A DNA stretch of 64,000 nt from Streptomyces noursei (GTDB taxonomy: Bacteria > Actinomycetota > Actinomycetes > Streptomycetales > Streptomycetaceae), in NCBI RefSeq assembly GCF_016917755.1, contig NZ_CP070326.1, positions 5,394,001 through 5,458,000 of the forward strand. The letters are read 5' to 3'. Shown in pieces: positions 63,514 through 64,000 of this stretch. The position numbers were made by a program, and so were the translations under genes. The notes under the pieces are model-generated. The model made no database searches. It was not told the DNA's origin and saw only the letters and a program-made list of their open reading frames with translations. Every line of letters starts with the position of its first letter. Positions within the stretch are counted from its first letter, which is position 1.

Positions 63514-64000
63514 TCAGCCCACCTCCATGACGGCTGTGATGGGTTCTTCGGCAGTGGAGAGGCCCAGGTACGCGCTCAGGGCGTGGTCGTCCCAGTCCGT
63601 GACCAGTGAGTAGGCCAGGTTCAGCCGGTCGGCGACCTTCCGGGCGGCGGACAGGGCGACGCCGCCGTCACAGAAGGAAATCCGAAGTCCGAACGTGCCG
63701 TACTTGGCACCCATCTTCTTGAGGTTGGCGGTGACGACCAGCAGCAGTGGCCGTTCGCCCGGTAGTGCCTTGCCGGTGAGCTGGGCGAGGTCGTGGTCCC
63801 GTTCGCGGTACGCGTACCCGCCCACGGGCAGTACGGACTCGTCGCGACTGACCAGGTAGGCCGTCGCGGAGCCGATGTTGCCGCCGGCCGCGGTCCACCG
63901 CTGCACCCAGCCGTCGGCCCGCTTGCGGATGCCGAAGGCGACCGCGAGCATCAGGGCGACCTCGGGTCGGCCGACGTCGGCGCGATCCGCCGTGGGCGAC
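63514..64000 (-). CDS. Azoline dehydrogenase-like protein (start beyond window)
   Basis: The C-terminal 161 residues are visible; the start lies past the right edge. FGIRKRADGWVQRWTAAGGNIGSATAYLV resembles the RRxxPSGGxxx(P/A)xxxYL motif of SagB/McbC FMN dehydrogenases, with WTAAGGNIGS in its place. The late ISFCDGGVALSAARKVADRLNL also fits (the DxGxxxQNL position reads DGGVALSAAR). It is the first visible gene of the leftward operon. Together with the next gene it should supply azole-forming oxidation. Confidence 0.75.
   Translation of the reverse strand, partial: SPTADRADVGRPEVALMLAVAFGIRKRADGWVQRWTAAGGNIGSATAYLVSRDESVLPVGGYAYRERDHDLAQLTGKALPGERPLLLVVTANLKKMGAKYGTFGLRISFCDGGVALSAARKVADRLNLAYSLVTDWDDHALSAYLGLSTAEEPITAVMEVG

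Noticed and set aside
49037..64000. attR copy of the tRNA-Thr 3' end
   Set aside because: I looked for a second TCGGGTTCGAATCCCGA downstream and did not find one in this window; it may lie beyond the right edge.

Overview
The window is high-GC, Streptomyces-type chromosome. The gene set is strongly diagnostic: BldG (113 aa, phosphorylatable Ser57), a 224-aa Crp, TopA and endonuclease III with AKKT-type lysine tails, a transporter-dTMP kinase fusion, a K+-insensitive proton-pumping pyrophosphatase and a Tad-like pilus/secretion operon. The gene order matches what I remember of the conserved core of Streptomyces chromosomes.

Positions 1-48,900 are almost entirely conserved core. In order they hold: two ArsA-like ATPases; DUF4177 protein, RidA, NUDIX and MBL hydrolases; a nucleotidyltransferase; Crp divergent from Nth; a CoA-type NUDIX and a MarP-like membrane protease; a hydrolase/holin-X pair; NhaA; acetyl-CoA synthetase; a SulP-carbonic anhydrase fusion; a deacetylase-like lipoprotein; a CooC-like ATPase; a Fic-like protein; and a HAD phosphatase. 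Then come the ssd-tadA-tadB-tadC-DUF4244-tadE-tadG-like operon, an MrfA-like helicase, bldG with its anti-sigma partner, hppA, a lipoprotein, a methyltransferase, small secreted and membrane proteins, topA, tmk, holB and a secreted TAP-like peptidase. This block ends at a tRNA-Thr(CGT).

From the tRNA to the right edge the content changes to an accessory island carrying a thiopeptide (pyritide RiPP) gene cluster. It begins with a thiostrepton-resistance-type 23S rRNA methyltransferase (Tsr family). A leftward-transcribed set follows: YdhR-like protein, DUF5825 protein, B12/radical-SAM C-methyltransferase, pyridine synthase, two tandem genes for the same precursor peptide, the glutamate-elimination protein, the glutamylation protein, YcaO cyclodehydratase, ThiF-like partner, and two SagB-like dehydrogenase proteins, the last cut by the window end. 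The predicted 17-residue core, STTTTGCTTSSCSSSSS, is Ser/Thr/Cys at every position except one Gly, so the product should be a Ser/Thr-rich, oxazole- and dehydroamino-acid-rich thiopeptide. It has only two possible thiazoles, and the adjacent Tsr enzyme suggests that it acts on the ribosomal GTPase centre.

How the cluster should work: the ThiF-like protein binds the leader, YcaO makes azolines, and the SagB-like pair oxidises them to azoles. The split LanB pair glutamylates and eliminates Ser/Thr to Dha/Dhb. The pyridine synthase then performs the [4+2] closure and releases the leader, and the radical-SAM enzyme adds a C-methyl group. The most unusual structural points are the twin identical precursors with different start codons and ribosome binding sites, the split dehydrogenase, a TadG-like gene with no stop codon overlapping a convergent helicase, a small ORF coupled at both ends inside the tad operon, and several very long perfect inverted repeats.
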